Assembly (NCBI GenBank): GCA_016865035.1
Contig: CP018227.1
Location: 3,191,501 to 3,255,500 of the forward strand
Length of the DNA: 64,000 nt
Reading direction: 5' to 3'
Source: Kordiimonadales bacterium IMCC3096
Lineage (GTDB): Bacteria > Pseudomonadota > Alphaproteobacteria > Minwuiales > Minwuiaceae
Shown here: piece after piece, positions 1 to 8,788 of the stretch
How positions within the stretch are numbered: position 1 is the first letter of the stretch
Layout of the letters: each line of letters begins with the position of its first letter
Program-made: the position numbers and the translations under genes
The notes under the pieces: generated by a model
Told to the model about the DNA's origin: nothing
Seen by the model: the letters and a program-made list of their open reading frames with translations, nothing else
The model's database searches: none

Positions 1-70
1 ACAGGACACGCGGGCCATTGCCATGGACCTCGTGATAGATCTCGATCCCCCGGACATTCGCGAAAGGCAT
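1..70 (-). CDS. Alpha/beta hydrolase, N-terminus only (cut by window edge)
   Basis: Leftward gene that begins with ATG at 68-70 and runs off the left edge, so only about 23 residues are visible (MPFANVRGIEIYHEVHGNG and a few more). The pattern of a short strand, GIEIYHEVHG and then a G-P turn is the usual opening of alpha/beta-fold hydrolases of the proline iminopeptidase / haloalkane dehalogenase type. The catalytic triad lies outside the window, so the substrate cannot be judged. It starts 4 bases after the stop of the small gene at 75-434, so the two are probably one transcript. Confidence 0.6.
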   Translation of the reverse strand, partial: MPFANVRGIEIYHEVHGNGPRVL

Positions 71-74
71 CCGG

Positions 75-434
75 TCAGTCCTGCAAGCGCTGGTACAGTG
101 CGGCGATATAGGTGCGGTCTTCCTGAGCCAGCTCACCGGCCTCCAGTTCACGCAGGAAGTCCTCCAGATCCTCCCGCGTGCCGTCATGCAGGGACGGTCG
201 GGCCAGCATGGCCTCGATCGCGCTGCGGATGGAGTCGTCGTCCTCTCCGACCTCGATGGCCGGGGCGCTGCTGACGGCGGTGCCGGGCAGGCGTTCCACC
301 AGCACTTCCTCCCACTCCAGCGCAGCCTGATCCAGCATGGCAGCGGCGGCGCGGGCCGCGCTCAGTACGGTCTGGTCGTCCACTCCACCCAGCGCGTCCA
401 GTGCGGCAAGCAGGGCGTCACGATCAATGCTCAT
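75..434 (-). CDS. Small acidic protein of unknown function
   Basis: A 119-residue acidic, Ala/Leu/Glu-rich protein with no signal peptide or membrane segment. It is predicted to be largely helical. I recognise no family. The ATG at 432-434 is chosen over a TTG two codons upstream (440); a GGAG motif sits about 10 bases before the ATG. It lies 4 bases upstream of the alpha/beta hydrolase start and so is probably translated with it. It is divergent from the trans-sulfuration gene at 573. Codon use looks like that of its neighbours, which supports a real gene. Confidence 0.6.
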   Translation of the reverse strand: MSIDRDALLAALDALGGVDDQTVLSAARAAAAMLDQAALEWEEVLVERLPGTAVSSAPAIEVGEDDDSIRSAIEAMLARPSLHDGTREDLEDFLRELEAGELAQEDRTYIAALYQRLQD

Positions 435-572
435 TCTCAACAGTCTCCATCCGGGGTGCGCGCGGCGCCAGAAATGGTCTCTGACAGGGCGCTGGAATCT
501 CGTCTACCCTGCGCCATATCACGAATGCGAGGCCGGACCCAAGCGGCCCGCAATGGCGGCGACGGGGAAGAG

Positions 573-1748
573 ATGAAAAAGCAGCAGTCACCGGAAACCG
601 TGGTCGCCCAGGCCGCGGGCCATGTGGAAGCCGCCTCCCGTGGCCTGGCCCCCGGAATCTTTCCAGCCACCACCTATGAACGCGACCCGGACATGTCCCT
701 GCCCGGCGGCGCGGTCTACAGCCGCGACGACAATCCGGGCTTCGACGTGGCGGAGGAAATGCTCTGCACGCTGGAGCGGGGGGCGGAGGCCATGCTGTTC
801 GCCTCCGGCATGGCGGCGGCGGCATCCCTGTTCAAGGCCCTGCGCCACGGGGACCGGGTGATCCTGCCCCGGGTGATGTATTTCGCGCTGCAGGTCTGGG
901 TGCAGGGCTTCGCGGAACGCTTCGGCCTGCGGGTGGAACTGGTCGGCAATGACGCGGCTGACTATGTCGCCGCCCTGTCGAGAGAACCCGCCCGGCTGGT
1001 CTGGGTCGAGACGCCTTCGAACCCGCTCTGGACCGTGACCGACATCGCTGCCGTGGCACAGGCCTGCAGGGCCTGCGGGGCGACCCTGGCGGTGGACAAC
1101 ACGGTGCCGACCCCGGTGCTGACCCGTCCGCTGGAACTGGGGGCGGACATTGTCATGCATTCGGCCACGAAGGCGCTGAACGGCCATTCGGACGTGCTGG
1201 CCGGGGCGCTGGTGACGGGCAATGTGGATGATCCCCTGTGGCAGGGCGCGAAGGAGGAACGGCGGCTGGCCGGGGCGGTCATCGGGCCGTTCGAGGCCTG
1301 GCTGCTGGCCCGTGGCATGCGGACCCTGTTCGTGCGCATGGAGCGGGCGATGCAGAACGCCGCTGCCCTTGCCGAATGGCTGGATGCCCGTGAAGACGTG
1401 GCCGCTGTCCTCTATCCGGGGCTGCCGGGCCATCCGGGACATGCCGTCGCCGCGCGGCAGATGGTCGGTGGCTTCGGCACCATGCTCTCGGTCCGGACAG
1501 GCGGCGGGGAGGCGCGGGCGCGGGCGGTGAAGGGACAGTTGACGCTGTTCCGCCGCGCCACGTCGCTGGGCGGCGTGGAGAGCCTGGTGGAGCACCGCCG
1601 CACGGTCGAGGGACCCACCAGTCAGGCACCGGACGACCTGCTGCGGCTGTCCGTCGGGATCGAGGCTCTGGAAGACCTGAGAGCGGACCTGGCGCAGGCC
1701 CTGTCCGCAACGGCCTGGAATGAAACAACGGAAAAGGACGGGGAGTGA
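573..1748 (+). CDS. PLP-dependent trans-sulfuration enzyme (cystathionine gamma-synthase family)
   Basis: A 391-residue Cys/Met-metabolism PLP enzyme. The Schiff-base lysine is in the motif SATKALNGHSD (Lys about 200), preceded by a WVETPSNPLW block and an AVDNT aspartate that would contact the pyridine ring, all as in cystathionine gamma-synthase, beta/gamma-lyases and O-acylhomoserine sulfhydrylases. The C-terminal SLGGVESLVEHR segment is the usual substrate-carboxylate region. The frame stays open well upstream, but ATG at 573 is preferred because of the GGGGAAGAG upstream and because homology begins just after it. Which reaction it performs (synthase or lyase) cannot be settled from sequence. 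It is followed after 3 bases by a glutathione transferase, so the pair may be coupled in thiol or sulfur chemistry. Confidence 0.88.
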   Translation: MKKQQSPETVVAQAAGHVEAASRGLAPGIFPATTYERDPDMSLPGGAVYSRDDNPGFDVAEEMLCTLERGAEAMLFASGMAAAASLFKALRHGDRVILPRVMYFALQVWVQGFAERFGLRVELVGNDAADYVAALSREPARLVWVETPSNPLWTVTDIAAVAQACRACGATLAVDNTVPTPVLTRPLELGADIVMHSATKALNGHSDVLAGALVTGNVDDPLWQGAKEERRLAGAVIGPFEAWLLARGMRTLFVRMERAMQNAAALAEWLDAREDVAAVLYPGLPGHPGHAVAARQMVGGFGTMLSVRTGGGEARARAVKGQLTLFRRATSLGGVESLVEHRRTVEGPTSQAPDDLLRLSVGIEALEDLRADLAQALSATAWNETTEKDGE

Positions 1749-1751
1749 GTG

Positions 1752-2369
1752 ATGATCGATCTCTACACATGGGGCACGCCGAACGGACGCAAGGTCTCGG
1801 TAATGCTGGAGGAATGCGGACTGCCCTATCAGGCGTTCGCCGTGAACATCTCCAAGGACGAGCAGTTCGCGCCTGATTTCCTGAAGATCTCGCCGAACAA
1901 CAAGATCCCGGCGATTGTCGATTCAGATGGCCCGGACGGCAAACCGATCAGCGTCTTCGAGACCGGGGCGATCCTGATCTACCTGGCGCAGAAGACGGGA
2001 AAGTTCCTGCCCACGGATCCGCGGAAGTTCACCGACACGATGCAGTGGCTGATGTGGCAGATGGGGGGGCTGGGGCCGATGCTGGGGCAGGCGCATCATT
2101 TCCGCCGTTTCGCCCCCGAAACCATTCCCTACGCGGTTGATCGCTACACCAACGAGACCGCGCGGCTCTACGGCGTGCTGGACCGCCAGGTCGCCGCCAC
2201 AGGCTGGCTGGCGGCGGGCGAGTACACCATTGCCGACATCGCCTCCTTCCCCTGGATCGCGCGCCACGAATGGCACGGCCAGAAGCTGGAGGATTTCCCC
2301 AACCTGAAGGACTGGTACGACCGCATCTGGGCGCGTGAGCCGGTCAGGAAGGGTTTCGAGGTTCCCTGA
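1752..2369 (+). CDS. Glutathione S-transferase family protein (YfcG/YghU-like)
   Basis: A 205-residue protein with an N-terminal thioredoxin-fold GST domain starting MIDLYTWGTPNGRK and a helical C-terminal domain. The TPNGRK motif after the first strand is typical of the Nu-class YfcG/YghU enzymes, which use a Thr/Asn pair and two glutathiones and act as disulfide reductases rather than conjugating enzymes. NNKIPAIVD (cis-Pro) and SVFETGAILIYLA (glutathione gamma-Glu contact) are clear. The ATG at 1752 is chosen over the adjacent GTG at 1749. It begins 3 bases after the PLP enzyme, so the two are one operon. Confidence 0.88.
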   Translation: MIDLYTWGTPNGRKVSVMLEECGLPYQAFAVNISKDEQFAPDFLKISPNNKIPAIVDSDGPDGKPISVFETGAILIYLAQKTGKFLPTDPRKFTDTMQWLMWQMGGLGPMLGQAHHFRRFAPETIPYAVDRYTNETARLYGVLDRQVAATGWLAAGEYTIADIASFPWIARHEWHGQKLEDFPNLKDWYDRIWAREPVRKGFEVP

Positions 2370-2413
2370 CCGGGCACACGCGCGCCGCCGTCACCGTCGC
2401 CAACGTGAGGGGC

Positions 2414-4072
2414 TCAGGCCCCCTCCGCCAGTATTGCCCGCAGCTTGTACTTCAGGATCTTGCCGCCGACCGTTTCGGGGAAGGATTCCATCGGCACAAT
2501 GCGCTTCGGCGTCTCGAAACCGGCGAGCTGTTCACGCGCGAAGGCGATGATCGCATCCTCATCCAGCGTGGCACCCGGCTTGGGCACGACGCAGGCCGTG
2601 ACCATCTCGCCCCACCGGTCGTCGGGAACACCGACGACTGCGGCACGGGCAATTGACGGATGCTGCTGCAGCACGGCTTCCACCCGGATGGAAGAGACGT
2701 TCTCGCCACCGGACTTCACGATGTCCTTGTAGCGGTCGACCATGATGCGCAGGCCCTGTTCGTCATAGACGAAGCTGTCGCCCGAATGCAGCCAGCCGTC
2801 CTTCAATGCCTCCTTCGTCGCTTCCGGATCACGGTAGTAGCCGGAGAACATGGCGGGCGAACGATATACGGCCTCACCCTGGACTCCTGGCTGCCCACGC
2901 AGGTCGTTGCCGTCAGCGTCCATCACGGTGGAGGCCAGCATCGGCACGGGCAGTCCGACATGGTTCACTGCCGGTGCATTGCGCAGGTAGGTGTCCCGGT
3001 GCTGGTTGATGTGGAAGCAGTGACAGACGACGCACTCGGTCTGGCCGATGATCCCGTAGACACTCAGTTTCGGAGCGGTCATGCGGCGCAACTTGGCCAG
3101 CGAACCGGGAGCCAGCGGTGCCCAGCCGTAGAACATCACCTTCATGTTGGAAAGGTCATAGGCGGTTGGTGAATCCTCGACAGCCTTGATGAGGGACTCA
3201 ACGAACTGCGGGGATCCGCCAAAGAGGCTGGTGACGGCTTCTTTTGTGCAAGCCTGGGCCATGGCGTGTCCTTCGGGCTTTCGACCCATGATCACGGTGC
3301 CGCCTGCCAGCAGCGGGGCAATCATCATCAGCAGGTCACCGATATGGAATGTCATCGGGGTGAAGGTGCCTGCGCGCAATTCATTCTCGTGGTCCAGCCC
3401 CCGCGTCATCGACAGGGCGTGATTGTACCCGGTCATGTAGGCATAGGTGTGGGAGATCATCACCGCCTTCGGCTTCGCCGTCGTTCCGGAAGTGAACAGG
3501 ACTTCCCAGACGTCATCTGCATGGATCGTGACATCCGGATCCTCGATGCTCTGGTCCGCGATGAAGTCGTCAAAGGACGGGTAGCCGTCGTCCGGCCCCG
3601 CGCCGATCGACATGACCGGCTTTACGCCTGCCGCCTCGAACGCATGGCCCATGCGCTTCCACAGGTCGGCATCGACAATGGCGCAACTGGCCTCCATCCG
3701 TTGCAACCCGTCAGTGATGATGTCGGGAGCCATCATCACGTTCATCGGTGTGGCAACCAGCCCGGCCTTGGCGATGGCGATCTTCGACAGCCAGGCCTCA
3801 ATGGAGTTGTCGCAGAGCATGGCCACCCGCGCTGCATCCGGCAGACCCAGAGCCAGCAGCCCGTTGGCGACCCGGTTCACCAGTTCATGCGCCTGTCGGT
3901 AGGTGACGCGGGCGTGCTTCGGGTTGACGGTCGCATCCGGTGTGGCGACCAGGCATTCCTTGTCCGGGGTGCTCCACGTCACGCGCTCGAAGATGTCGCC
4001 CACCGACATGCGATTCCAGCGCTGGTTGTTGCGGCGGTTGCGAAAGTTCTCGACGTCGATCTCAATTTCCAA
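2414..4072 (-). CDS. AMP-dependent acyl-CoA synthetase/ligase
   Basis: A 552-residue adenylate-forming enzyme that should activate a carboxylic acid as acyl-AMP and then acyl-CoA. The P-loop-like motif FTSGTTAKPKAVMISH, the core YGIIGQTE block, the hinge LHSGDSFVYDEQGLRIMVDRYKDIVKSGGENVSS and a C-terminal GGKILKYKLR with the catalytic lysine are all present. The start is a TTG at 4070-4072 with a strong GGGGAGG 8 bases upstream; the first internal ATG (4009) would cut a conserved-looking N-terminal stretch. It lies 45 bases downstream of the cyclase-family gene and is probably the last gene of the leftward hydroxylase/cyclase/ligase cluster. The substrate is unknown; aryl or medium-chain acids are both possible. 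Confidence 0.9.
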   Translation of the reverse strand: MEIEIDVENFRNRRNNQRWNRMSVGDIFERVTWSTPDKECLVATPDATVNPKHARVTYRQAHELVNRVANGLLALGLPDAARVAMLCDNSIEAWLSKIAIAKAGLVATPMNVMMAPDIITDGLQRMEASCAIVDADLWKRMGHAFEAAGVKPVMSIGAGPDDGYPSFDDFIADQSIEDPDVTIHADDVWEVLFTSGTTAKPKAVMISHTYAYMTGYNHALSMTRGLDHENELRAGTFTPMTFHIGDLLMMIAPLLAGGTVIMGRKPEGHAMAQACTKEAVTSLFGGSPQFVESLIKAVEDSPTAYDLSNMKVMFYGWAPLAPGSLAKLRRMTAPKLSVYGIIGQTECVVCHCFHINQHRDTYLRNAPAVNHVGLPVPMLASTVMDADGNDLRGQPGVQGEAVYRSPAMFSGYYRDPEATKEALKDGWLHSGDSFVYDEQGLRIMVDRYKDIVKSGGENVSSIRVEAVLQQHPSIARAAVVGVPDDRWGEMVTACVVPKPGATLDEDAIIAFAREQLAGFETPKRIVPMESFPETVGGKILKYKLRAILAEGA

Positions 4073-4117
4073 TTCAGGTGCCTCCCCGGCGTTCGGTGTT
4101 CTTGTCTGCCCCGGTTC

Positions 4118-5056
4118 CTAAAGGATCGCCAGTGCGTTTGCAGGCGACCCGATGGCTCCGGGCAGATTCAGAGGTATCGCGGTCATCATGAAGTGCCAGT
4201 CGCCGCGCGCCTTCAGCGCCGGGGCGAGGGCAGAGAAGTCGAACATCTCGCCAAAGGCCATCCCCAGCAGCGGGATCATCCGCCGGTGCAGGGATCCGAT
4301 CTTCGGATCGCCCGGCACGACCTCGACGGCGGGGTTGTCACAGGTGATGGAGGCCACATGCCAGTTCCAGAGCTGGCGTGCCATGTCCTCCGACCCGTCC
4401 AGCCCGGCGTGGCGCACCGCGTTCGCATAGGCCTGTCGTCCGGCCGGATCGAGCGCGCGATAGGCCTCCACCCAGCCAAAGCGGATGCAGAGCATGTCGC
4501 CGGTCCGGATCGTCGTGCCCTGATGCGCGGCGGTGGCGCGCAGGTCATCGGCCGAGACGGGGTGCGGCGACAGCGGGTCGTAGTCCTGTCCCGTTTCCTG
4601 CATCCAGCCCGCAACGTCCAGCAGCACGCCGCAGCCGGCCATGCCGTGCTCCACCCAGTGTTCGATCCCCAGCCGTCCGCGACCCGGGTCGAACCCGTCG
4701 GCGATGCCGGTGTAATAGCCGTGTTCCCGCGCCCGGACGTGGCGCAGCCCGTCCCACTGGCTGGATGCCTGCATGAACAGCGAATCGACGCTGTCATCCA
4801 GCGTGTTGCGGTCCAGCGCATAGATGTCGTGATGCAGTGCCTTGCGCCCGAACAGGGGCGGAGCCGGTTCATCCAGCGGCAGCGAAAGGTTCACCATCTG
4901 ACCCGACTTCACCAGCGCCGCAGCGGCCCTCACGCGGTCCGGCGTCAGCAGGTTGATCGAGCCGAGATCATCGTCGCGTCCATGCACATCCCACGCATGG
5001 CGCATGTCCAGGCCTTCAACGATCGGCAATTCATCGTAGTCGGGCAGATCGCCCAT
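4118..5056 (-). CDS. Cyclase family protein (kynurenine formamidase-like metal hydrolase)
   Basis: A 312-residue protein of the PF04199 'cyclase' family, metal-dependent hydrolases that include kynurenine formamidases and related amide/lactone hydrolases. The metal-site segment reads SSQWDGLRHV, the form found in the longer subfamily rather than the short HxGTHxD form. Further conserved blocks include GTTIRTGDMLCIRFGW and CDNPAVEVVPGD. ATG at 5054-5056 has GGGGAGG upstream. It lies between the hydroxylase genes (158 bases upstream) and an acyl-CoA ligase (45 bases downstream), which suggests hydrolytic ring or amide opening after hydroxylation. That role is inference. Confidence 0.82.
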   Translation of the reverse strand: MGDLPDYDELPIVEGLDMRHAWDVHGRDDDLGSINLLTPDRVRAAAALVKSGQMVNLSLPLDEPAPPLFGRKALHHDIYALDRNTLDDSVDSLFMQASSQWDGLRHVRAREHGYYTGIADGFDPGRGRLGIEHWVEHGMAGCGVLLDVAGWMQETGQDYDPLSPHPVSADDLRATAAHQGTTIRTGDMLCIRFGWVEAYRALDPAGRQAYANAVRHAGLDGSEDMARQLWNWHVASITCDNPAVEVVPGDPKIGSLHRRMIPLLGMAFGEMFDFSALAPALKARGDWHFMMTAIPLNLPGAIGSPANALAIL

Positions 5057-5214
5057 TGCCTTGTCCTCCCCAGGATCACGGCATTGCAGAGCAGCGCCGT
5101 CGGCGGGGACTTTCGCAAGCCGGGGAATGTGCGGTCAAGCGGGTCCAGCACAAACGAGGGTGACCGCTGCGCCGTCGCCGCCTTCCACAGGTGTGATCGC
5201 TTGGGGTTTCCGGC

Positions 5215-5676
5215 CTACTGCGTGCGCGCGGCCAGCCCGGCAGCGCGGTGGATGCCCTTGCGGATGCGGCTGTAGGTGCCGCAGCGACAGATATTGGTCA
5301 TCGCCGCGTCGATGTCGCTGTCGCTCGGTAGCGGGTTCTCGGCCAGCAGTGCGGCGGCGGCCATGATCTGGCCGGACTGGCAATAGCCGCACTGCGGCAC
5401 ATCCAGCTCGGTCCAAGCCTGCTGCACCGGGTGGGAATTGTCCGTCGAGAGGCCTTCGATCGTCGTGATCTCCGCCGTGCCGACATCACTGACCGGCAGG
5501 ACGCAGGTGCGTGTCGCGACCCCGTCCAGATGCACCGTGCAGGCACCGCACAGACCCTGTCCGCAGCCGAAGCGGGTACCGACCAGACCGATGGTCTCGC
5601 GCAGGACCCAGAGCAGGGGCGTGTCCGGTTCGACATCCACGTCCATCGTCTGTCCATTCACCTTGAGTGTCAGCAT
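5215..5676 (-). CDS. iorA: (2Fe-2S)-binding small subunit of molybdenum hydroxylase (IorA-like)
   Basis: A 153-residue electron-transfer subunit of the xanthine dehydrogenase family. The N-terminal plant-type [2Fe-2S] motif is [15 protein letters not shown] plus a later Cys, and the C-terminal helical domain carries the second cluster motif CGYCQSGQ...CRCGTY, so all eight cysteine ligands appear present. No FAD-binding subunit lies next to it, as in two-subunit enzymes such as isoquinoline 1-oxidoreductase. It begins 13 bases after the stop of the large subunit. The gene symbol is by family resemblance; the substrate could be another N-heterocycle or an aldehyde. Confidence 0.9.
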   Translation of the reverse strand: MLTLKVNGQTMDVDVEPDTPLLWVLRETIGLVGTRFGCGQGLCGACTVHLDGVATRTCVLPVSDVGTAEITTIEGLSTDNSHPVQQAWTELDVPQCGYCQSGQIMAAAALLAENPLPSDSDIDAAMTNICRCGTYSRIRKGIHRAAGLAARTQ

Positions 5677-5689
5677 GGTGGAACTCCGA

Positions 5690-7855
5690 TCAGATACTCA
5701 GGCCGTGGCGGCTCAGGGGCAGGGTGCGGATACGGCGCCCCGTGGCGGCGAAGATCGCGTTGGTCAGGGCAGCGGCAACCGGTGGCGCGCCAGGCTCGCC
5801 GAGGCCGGTCGGCGGCTCCGCACTGGGTACGAAATGTACTTCGACGTCCGGGGCCTCGTGCAGGTGCAGCACCTCGTAGTCGTGGAAATTGCTCTGTTCC
5901 ACCCGTCCGCCCCTGATGGTGATCTCGCAGCGCAGCGTGTTCTCCAGACCCCAGATCACCGCGCCATGTACCTGTGATTCGGCAATTGCAGGATTGACCA
6001 CGACGCCGCAATCGACGGCGCAGACGATGCGGTGGATCCGCAGTGTGCCGTCTTCGGTGAAGGAGATTTCCGCCACCTCGGCAACATAGGTCTCGAATGA
6101 CCGGTGTACGGCCAGGCCCTGGAACCGGCCCGGCGGTGGTCTGCCCCAGTCCGCCTTCTCCGCCACCAGATCCATCACGCCGAGATAGCGCGGTTCCTCC
6201 GCCAGCAGCCTGCGCCGGTAGGCGAGGGGGTCCTGACCCGCTGCATGGGCGCATTCGTCGATCGCCGCCTCCTTGCAGAAGCCGGAGAAGGAATGCTGCA
6301 CCGACCGGTGGGAGCCGTTCGGAACGGGGATGTCCATGATCTCGTCTTCGGTCTTCAGCTTGCCGACCGCATAGGGGAACGGATTGCTCTGCACGAAGGA
6401 TTTGCCAAGCCCCGCCAGCATGTTCACATCCCCCAGCAGGGCCTGGACCGGCAGCCAGGAGAACTCCGGGAAGTTGTCGGCAAGCACCTTCTGGAAGGAG
6501 GACGGGGAGGCGATCCGGGTATACCATTCCTCCGGGGTGCCGTCGGCCCCGAGCGCGATCTGGAACCGGGCGCGGGTGACCGGGCGGTAGAAGTCATGCT
6601 GCATGTCCTCTTCGCGCGTCCATAGAAGGCGCACGGGTTGCCCGACGTCCTTCGCGATGATGACCGCCTGTTGCACGAAGTCACTCTCCAGCCGCCGTCC
6701 GAAACCGCCGCCCAGATGCGTGACATTGACCTCGATCTCCTGCCGCGGCAGGCCCGTGACCACCGCTGCCGCCGCCGCTGCGCCATGCAGGTTCTGTGTC
6801 GGGACCCAGAGACGGCACGAAGTCGGCGTCACATGCGCAGTGCAGTTCATCGGTTCCAGCGGCTGATGCGCCAGGAACGGTGCCTGGTATTCGACGTCGA
6901 GGCGCTGGGCAGCGTCAGGAAAGGGTTCCCTGTCCATCTTCTGCATGGAGGCTTCGAGCATCAGGGTGAAATCTTCCGAGCTCCTGTCCGCGTTGGGGCC
7001 GTCGTCGAACCGGATGGCCAGTGCCTCCAGCCCCTTCAGCGCCCGCCAGTGACTGTCGGCAACGACGGCCAAGCCGTCATCCAGGGCCACGACCTTGCGC
7101 ACGCCCGGCATGGCCATCGCCGCGGCCTCGTCAAAGGACGCCACCTTGCCGCCGAACACCGGGGACTGCGCCACGGTCGCGTAGAGCATGCCGGGCAGTT
7201 TCACGTCGATGCCGTAGATCGCGCCGCCGCTGATCTTCGCGGGTGTGTCCAGCCGGGGAACCGGCCTGCCGATCAGTCTGAACCGGTCCGGCGTCTTCAG
7301 GACCGGATCGTCGGGGGGCGTCAGTTGCGCGGCGGCCTCCGCCAGTTCCCCGAAACCCAGCGACCTGCCGGACGGATGGCTGACGACGGACCCGGCGACG
7401 CTGCAGTCCCCGGGTTTCACGTCCCATCTCTGGGCGGCAGCCTCCACGAGCATCGCACGTGCCGCAGCACCCAGCTTGCGCAGCTTGAGCCAGTAGGAAC
7501 TGACCGAATTGCTGCCACCCGTGACCTGGATGAAGTAGGTCGGATTGTCGAAGGCCGGGTCGTAGGGGGCGAAGGTCGTCCGGATTCTGATCCAGTCCGC
7601 GTCCATCTCCTCCGCCACCAGCATGGTCAGAGCGGTCTGAACGCCCTGGCCCATTTCGGTGGAGGGGACGATGAAGTTGATGCCGCCGTCGGTGTCGATA
7701 TGCAGCCAGGCATTGCGGAACCGCTGCTCCTCCCGCGTCGTGGCGAAGGATGCGATGGGGTCCAGTTCGCGACTGCCGCAGCCGATCAGCAATCCGGCGG
7801 ATGCGCCGAGGCCCAGTTGCAGGAAACGGCGTCTGCTCAGTTCGGATACGCTCAC
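5690..7855 (-). CDS. iorB: Molybdopterin-binding large subunit of molybdenum hydroxylase (IorB-like), Tat-exported
   Basis: A 721-residue molybdenum-cofactor subunit of the isoquinoline 1-oxidoreductase / periplasmic aldehyde dehydrogenase type. The N-terminus has a twin-arginine signal ([15 protein letters not shown]) followed by LLIGC, so the protein may be exported folded and possibly lipidated at Cys26. LGGGFGRR and the near-C-terminal GLGEPGAPP, holding the catalytic glutamate, are typical of the family. The start is GTG at 7853-7855 with AGGA upstream. It heads the leftward cluster iorB-iorA-cyclase-acyl-CoA ligase, divergent from a TetR regulator. No c-type cytochrome or FAD subunit is nearby, so the electron acceptor is unknown. 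Confidence 0.92.
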   Translation of the reverse strand: MSVSELSRRRFLQLGLGASAGLLIGCGSRELDPIASFATTREEQRFRNAWLHIDTDGGINFIVPSTEMGQGVQTALTMLVAEEMDADWIRIRTTFAPYDPAFDNPTYFIQVTGGSNSVSSYWLKLRKLGAAARAMLVEAAAQRWDVKPGDCSVAGSVVSHPSGRSLGFGELAEAAAQLTPPDDPVLKTPDRFRLIGRPVPRLDTPAKISGGAIYGIDVKLPGMLYATVAQSPVFGGKVASFDEAAAMAMPGVRKVVALDDGLAVVADSHWRALKGLEALAIRFDDGPNADRSSEDFTLMLEASMQKMDREPFPDAAQRLDVEYQAPFLAHQPLEPMNCTAHVTPTSCRLWVPTQNLHGAAAAAAVVTGLPRQEIEVNVTHLGGGFGRRLESDFVQQAVIIAKDVGQPVRLLWTREEDMQHDFYRPVTRARFQIALGADGTPEEWYTRIASPSSFQKVLADNFPEFSWLPVQALLGDVNMLAGLGKSFVQSNPFPYAVGKLKTEDEIMDIPVPNGSHRSVQHSFSGFCKEAAIDECAHAAGQDPLAYRRRLLAEEPRYLGVMDLVAEKADWGRPPPGRFQGLAVHRSFETYVAEVAEISFTEDGTLRIHRIVCAVDCGVVVNPAIAESQVHGAVIWGLENTLRCEITIRGGRVEQSNFHDYEVLHLHEAPDVEVHFVPSAEPPTGLGEPGAPPVAAALTNAIFAATGRRIRTLPLSRHGLSI

Positions 7856-7923
7856 GATTGTCCTTCCGGGTATTGGGGGCGACCGAAGTCCGCGCGTCGC
7901 AAGCCTGTTCGCAGGAACCAGCC

Positions 7924-7966
7924 TTCGTCAAATCAATTTGGGCAATATTTACAATATTCGTCAAAT
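7924..7966. promoter_or_regulatory. Direct repeat in the iorB-tetR divergent promoter region
   Basis: The 128-base gap between the two divergent starts is unusually AT-rich from about 7922 to 7980. It holds two exact copies of TTCGTCAAAT at 7924-7933 and 7957-7966, 33 bases apart (about three helix turns). Between and beside them are AATATT motifs at 7944-7949 and 7953-7958, and a TTTACA/TGTAAA dyad at 7948-7953 and 7968-7973. This is a plausible operator for the adjacent TetR protein; the assignment is inference. Confidence 0.45.
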
Positions 7967-7983
7967 ATGTAAAATCCCAGGCC

Positions 7984-8571
7984 ATGGATGACGTGGAAAC
8001 ATACGAGAATGTCCTCAGGGTCTTTGCCGGGTACGGGTTCGGCAAGGCATCGATGGCGGAGATTGCCTCGGCGGCGAATGTTTCACGGCAGACGCTCTAC
8101 AATCGGTTCCGGACCAAGAAGGCCGTGCTGAGCTGGGCGGCGGCAGGCTTTACCGAGGTCTGCATGGCGCGCGCGCTGGCACGGCTGGCGGAACCTGAAA
8201 CGGATGCCGAGACAGCGATGACAGGTTGCTTCATGGCATGGATCAGCGACGTGCTGCCCCTGCTGCGGTCCGCGCCGCACGGGGCGGAGATCCTGGACAT
8301 GGGGGTGGACACCCAACGCCGCGAGAACGTGGACCGCGTGGCCCGGATGTCGGCGCATCTGGCGGAGTTCATGCTGGATCGCGGTATCTGCCGGAACGCT
8401 TCGGACGCGGAGGGCCGCGCCTTTCTGCTGATCATGGCGTCGAAAGGTCTGTTGCTCGAGAGTCAGGACGTTGGGACCTTCGAGGCCGGGATGCGACGGG
8501 CGGTACAGGCGGTCCTGCTGCTGGGGCCGTCCGGTGAACCGAGTACACGGGAGGACTCAACGCATGAATGA
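7984..8571 (+). CDS. TetR/AcrR family transcriptional regulator
   Basis: A 195-residue regulator. Residues about 5-50 form the TetR helix-turn-helix, with GFGKASMAEIASAANVSRQTLYNRFRTKKAVL as the recognition region; the rest is an all-helical ligand-binding domain. ATG at 7984 is the first plausible start, though the N-terminus is short for the family and an upstream non-ATG start is possible. It is divergent from the molybdenum hydroxylase operon, which makes it the likely local repressor, and its 3' end overlaps the DUF1653 gene by 8 bases. Confidence 0.85.
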   Translation: MDDVETYENVLRVFAGYGFGKASMAEIASAANVSRQTLYNRFRTKKAVLSWAAAGFTEVCMARALARLAEPETDAETAMTGCFMAWISDVLPLLRSAPHGAEILDMGVDTQRRENVDRVARMSAHLAEFMLDRGICRNASDAEGRAFLLIMASKGLLLESQDVGTFEAGMRRAVQAVLLLGPSGEPSTREDSTHE

Positions 8572-8758
8572 CTGGACCCCGACGCACCGTCACTACAAGG
8601 GCGGGCTCTATCGCGTGCTGCACACGGCGCTGCACAGCGAGACGGAGGAGAAGCTGGTGATCTACCAGAGCGCCGACGGTCGTATCTGGGCCCGGCCCTA
8701 CGACATGTTTCACAGCCCGGACCCGAGCGGGGAGGGGAAGAGATTCCAGGAAATCTGA
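8564..8758 (+). CDS. DUF1653 domain protein
   Basis: A 64-residue protein that is almost entirely a DUF1653 domain: HYKGGLYRVLHTALHSET, EKLVIYQSADGRIWARPYDMF and a final FxEI. Proteins of this family are small, soluble and of unknown function. ATG at 8564 has GGGAGG upstream and overlaps the last 8 bases of the TetR gene, so the two are co-transcribed. Confidence 0.88.
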   Translation: MNDWTPTHRHYKGGLYRVLHTALHSETEEKLVIYQSADGRIWARPYDMFHSPDPSGEGKRFQEI

Positions 8759-8788
8759 GGGCCAGCGGAACGGTTGGCTCCGAACGGA

